From Planctomycetota bacterium (GTDB lineage: Bacteria > Planctomycetota > Planctomycetia > Pirellulales > Lacipirellulaceae), in NCBI GenBank assembly GCA_024278035.1, contig JAJRUA010000227.1, positions 1 to 6,115 of the forward strand: a DNA stretch of 6,115 bases, written 5' to 3'. Of this stretch, positions 5,523 through 6,115 are shown piece after piece. The translations under genes and the position numbers were made by a program. A model generated the notes under the pieces. The model saw only the letters and a program-made list of their open reading frames with translations. It was not told the DNA's origin and made no database searches. The first letter of the stretch is position 1, and the number at the start of each line of letters is the position of its first letter.

Positions 5523-5771
5523 ATGTCGCTTGACTTGCCCGAAGAATTGATCGCCCGTCAGCCGCCTGAATCGCAGGTGATTATTCGGTTCTTGCTTGCC
5601 GAGATACAAGAGTTGAAATCCCAACTGGGAAAAACACCCCCGAACTCGTCTCTGCCGCCCAGTTCGCAGCATCCGCACGCCAAGCCAACGGCCAAGAAGC
5701 CGAAGAGCAAGAAGAAACGAGGCGGCCAACCGGGTCATATAAAAAGGCTCTTCGCCGGAATCGGCGGGTGA
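5523..5771 (+). pseudogene. IS66-family transposase (TnpC), N-terminal fragment
   Basis: From the ATG at 5523 the frame reads a leucine-zipper-like segment (VIIRFLLAEIQELKSQLGK, residues 19-37), then the IS66 hallmarks TPPNSSLPPSSQHPHAKP (38-55) and KKKRGGQPGH (63-72). Intact IS66 transposases are about 450-550 aa and continue with a zinc-finger region and a DDE core, all missing here. After residue 72 (5738) the frame diverges and stops at 5769-5771. Skipping two bases (5739-5740) would continue as KKALR, which suits the family, so a small frameshift may come just before the truncation at about 5753. The earlier TTG at 5475 is unlikely to be the start. The fragment is non-functional. Confidence 0.85.
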
Positions 5772-6037
5772 AAATGATATCAATTTGACAACGGGACCTC
5801 AGCGCAGGCTCGTCAGAGGGAGTCCGCCCCTCGCGCCTCTGCCCCCGCATCAGCCCTCAGACGGCGGGGCGAAGGGCTGATGCGAGGGCGACGGCGGAGG
5901 GGCTAGCCAATCCTTTTGTGTATACAAATGTCTATGTAATCCATGCGTTTTGGCTCCGTTGATGTTCTGATACTCAGTTTTCAAGCACTGTAAAACCACT
6001 GAAAACACCGAATAAAAATAGGTTAAGCTCTCCAATT
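5772..6037. other. non-coding stretch with a long hairpin and an AT-richer part
   Basis: No gene is supported here. It holds the hairpin at 5826-5903 and then, from about 5909 to 6037, a noticeably AT-richer stretch than its surroundings. A small minus-strand frame crossing it (6074-5850) includes part of the terminal repeat and the hairpin, has no ribosome binding site, and looks spurious. Confidence 0.5.
5826..5903. repeat. about 78-bp imperfect palindrome
   Basis: The arms 5826-5857 and 5873-5903 pair around a 15-nt GC-rich loop. The inner part is strongest: CGCATCAGCCCT and AGGGCTGATGCG match over 12 bp, extending to 17 bp with one mismatch. The outer part pairs with one gap and a few mismatches (GCCCCTC with GAGGGGC). 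No T-tract follows. Size and shape suit a REP-like or palindromic intergenic element, but a single copy cannot prove it. Confidence 0.7.
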
Positions 6038-6115
6038 GTGTCCGTTCCGCGCCCCCCAGTGGCAGCTTCGACACGATTTCGGCGGGACAGCGGCTTCAGA
6101 CGTATTATCCGCCCA
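6038..6115 (+). repeat. 78-bp inverted repeat, right copy
   Basis: Reverse complement of 118-195 with three differences. It begins sharply at 6038 with GTGTCCGTTCCGCG and runs to the last base, so it very probably continues beyond the window. If each copy is the start of the same longer element, both elements point outward, and the chromosomal genes lie between them. Confidence 0.9.

Noticed and set aside
5244..5783. 179-codon minus-strand open frame
   Set aside because: It overlaps the end of the solenoid gene and the IS66 fragment antisense, so it is explained as a shadow of both.
118..6115. Whole window as a composite transposon bounded by the 78-bp inverted repeats
   Set aside because: The interior includes a core biosynthetic cluster and several unrelated insertion-sequence remnants, no intact transposase is associated with the repeats, and the copies seem to run outward beyond the window.

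Overview
The window looks like a chromosomal segment from a planctomycete, probably Pirellulales. This is inferred from the gene content and the insertion-sequence remnants, and it has not been tested by any search. A short housekeeping gene cluster sits among worn-down mobile elements and one accessory gene. No rRNA, tRNA or CRISPR array is visible.

Layout: positions 1-117 are an edge fragment with a protein-like minus-strand frame. Positions 118-195 are one arm of a 78-bp repeat whose inverted second copy occupies the last 78 bases of the window. Positions 202-405 carry a remnant of an IS256-family transposase. A minus-strand cluster follows, transcribed aroK (shikimate kinase, 2965-2435), then a large prepilin peptidase of the A24 aspartic protease type (2408-1074), then an N-acetyltransferase-like protein of unknown function (about 1017-496). 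The 26-bp and about 56-bp gaps suggest one transcript, although the three products have no obvious shared pathway.

Upstream of aroK the chromosome is interrupted by a degenerate IS200/IS605-type element (about 3125-3568). Its left-end hairpin and a hairpin that buries the ribosome binding site are both still visible. Its tnpA is broken by frameshifts and by a 109-bp element with 18-bp terminal inverted repeats and a 10-bp direct duplication. Removing the element and one copy of the duplication restores the tnpA reading frame exactly.

The right half holds one intact plus-strand gene (3811-5436, 541 aa). It encodes a helical-repeat protein that resembles the C-terminal region of SWIM zinc-finger proteins but lacks the zinc finger. 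It is followed by a terminator-like hairpin, a 5' fragment of an IS66-family transposase (5523 to about 5738), a roughly 78-bp imperfect hairpin (5826-5903), an AT-richer stretch, and the second arm of the 78-bp repeat.

The strongest unusual signal is the small nested element inside tnpA. The others are the 78-bp inverted repeat, whose three differences all fall in one codon phase, the prepilin peptidase lacking the usual four-cysteine motif, and the stand-alone SWIM-associated solenoid gene. I see no convincing evidence for a new multi-gene system.
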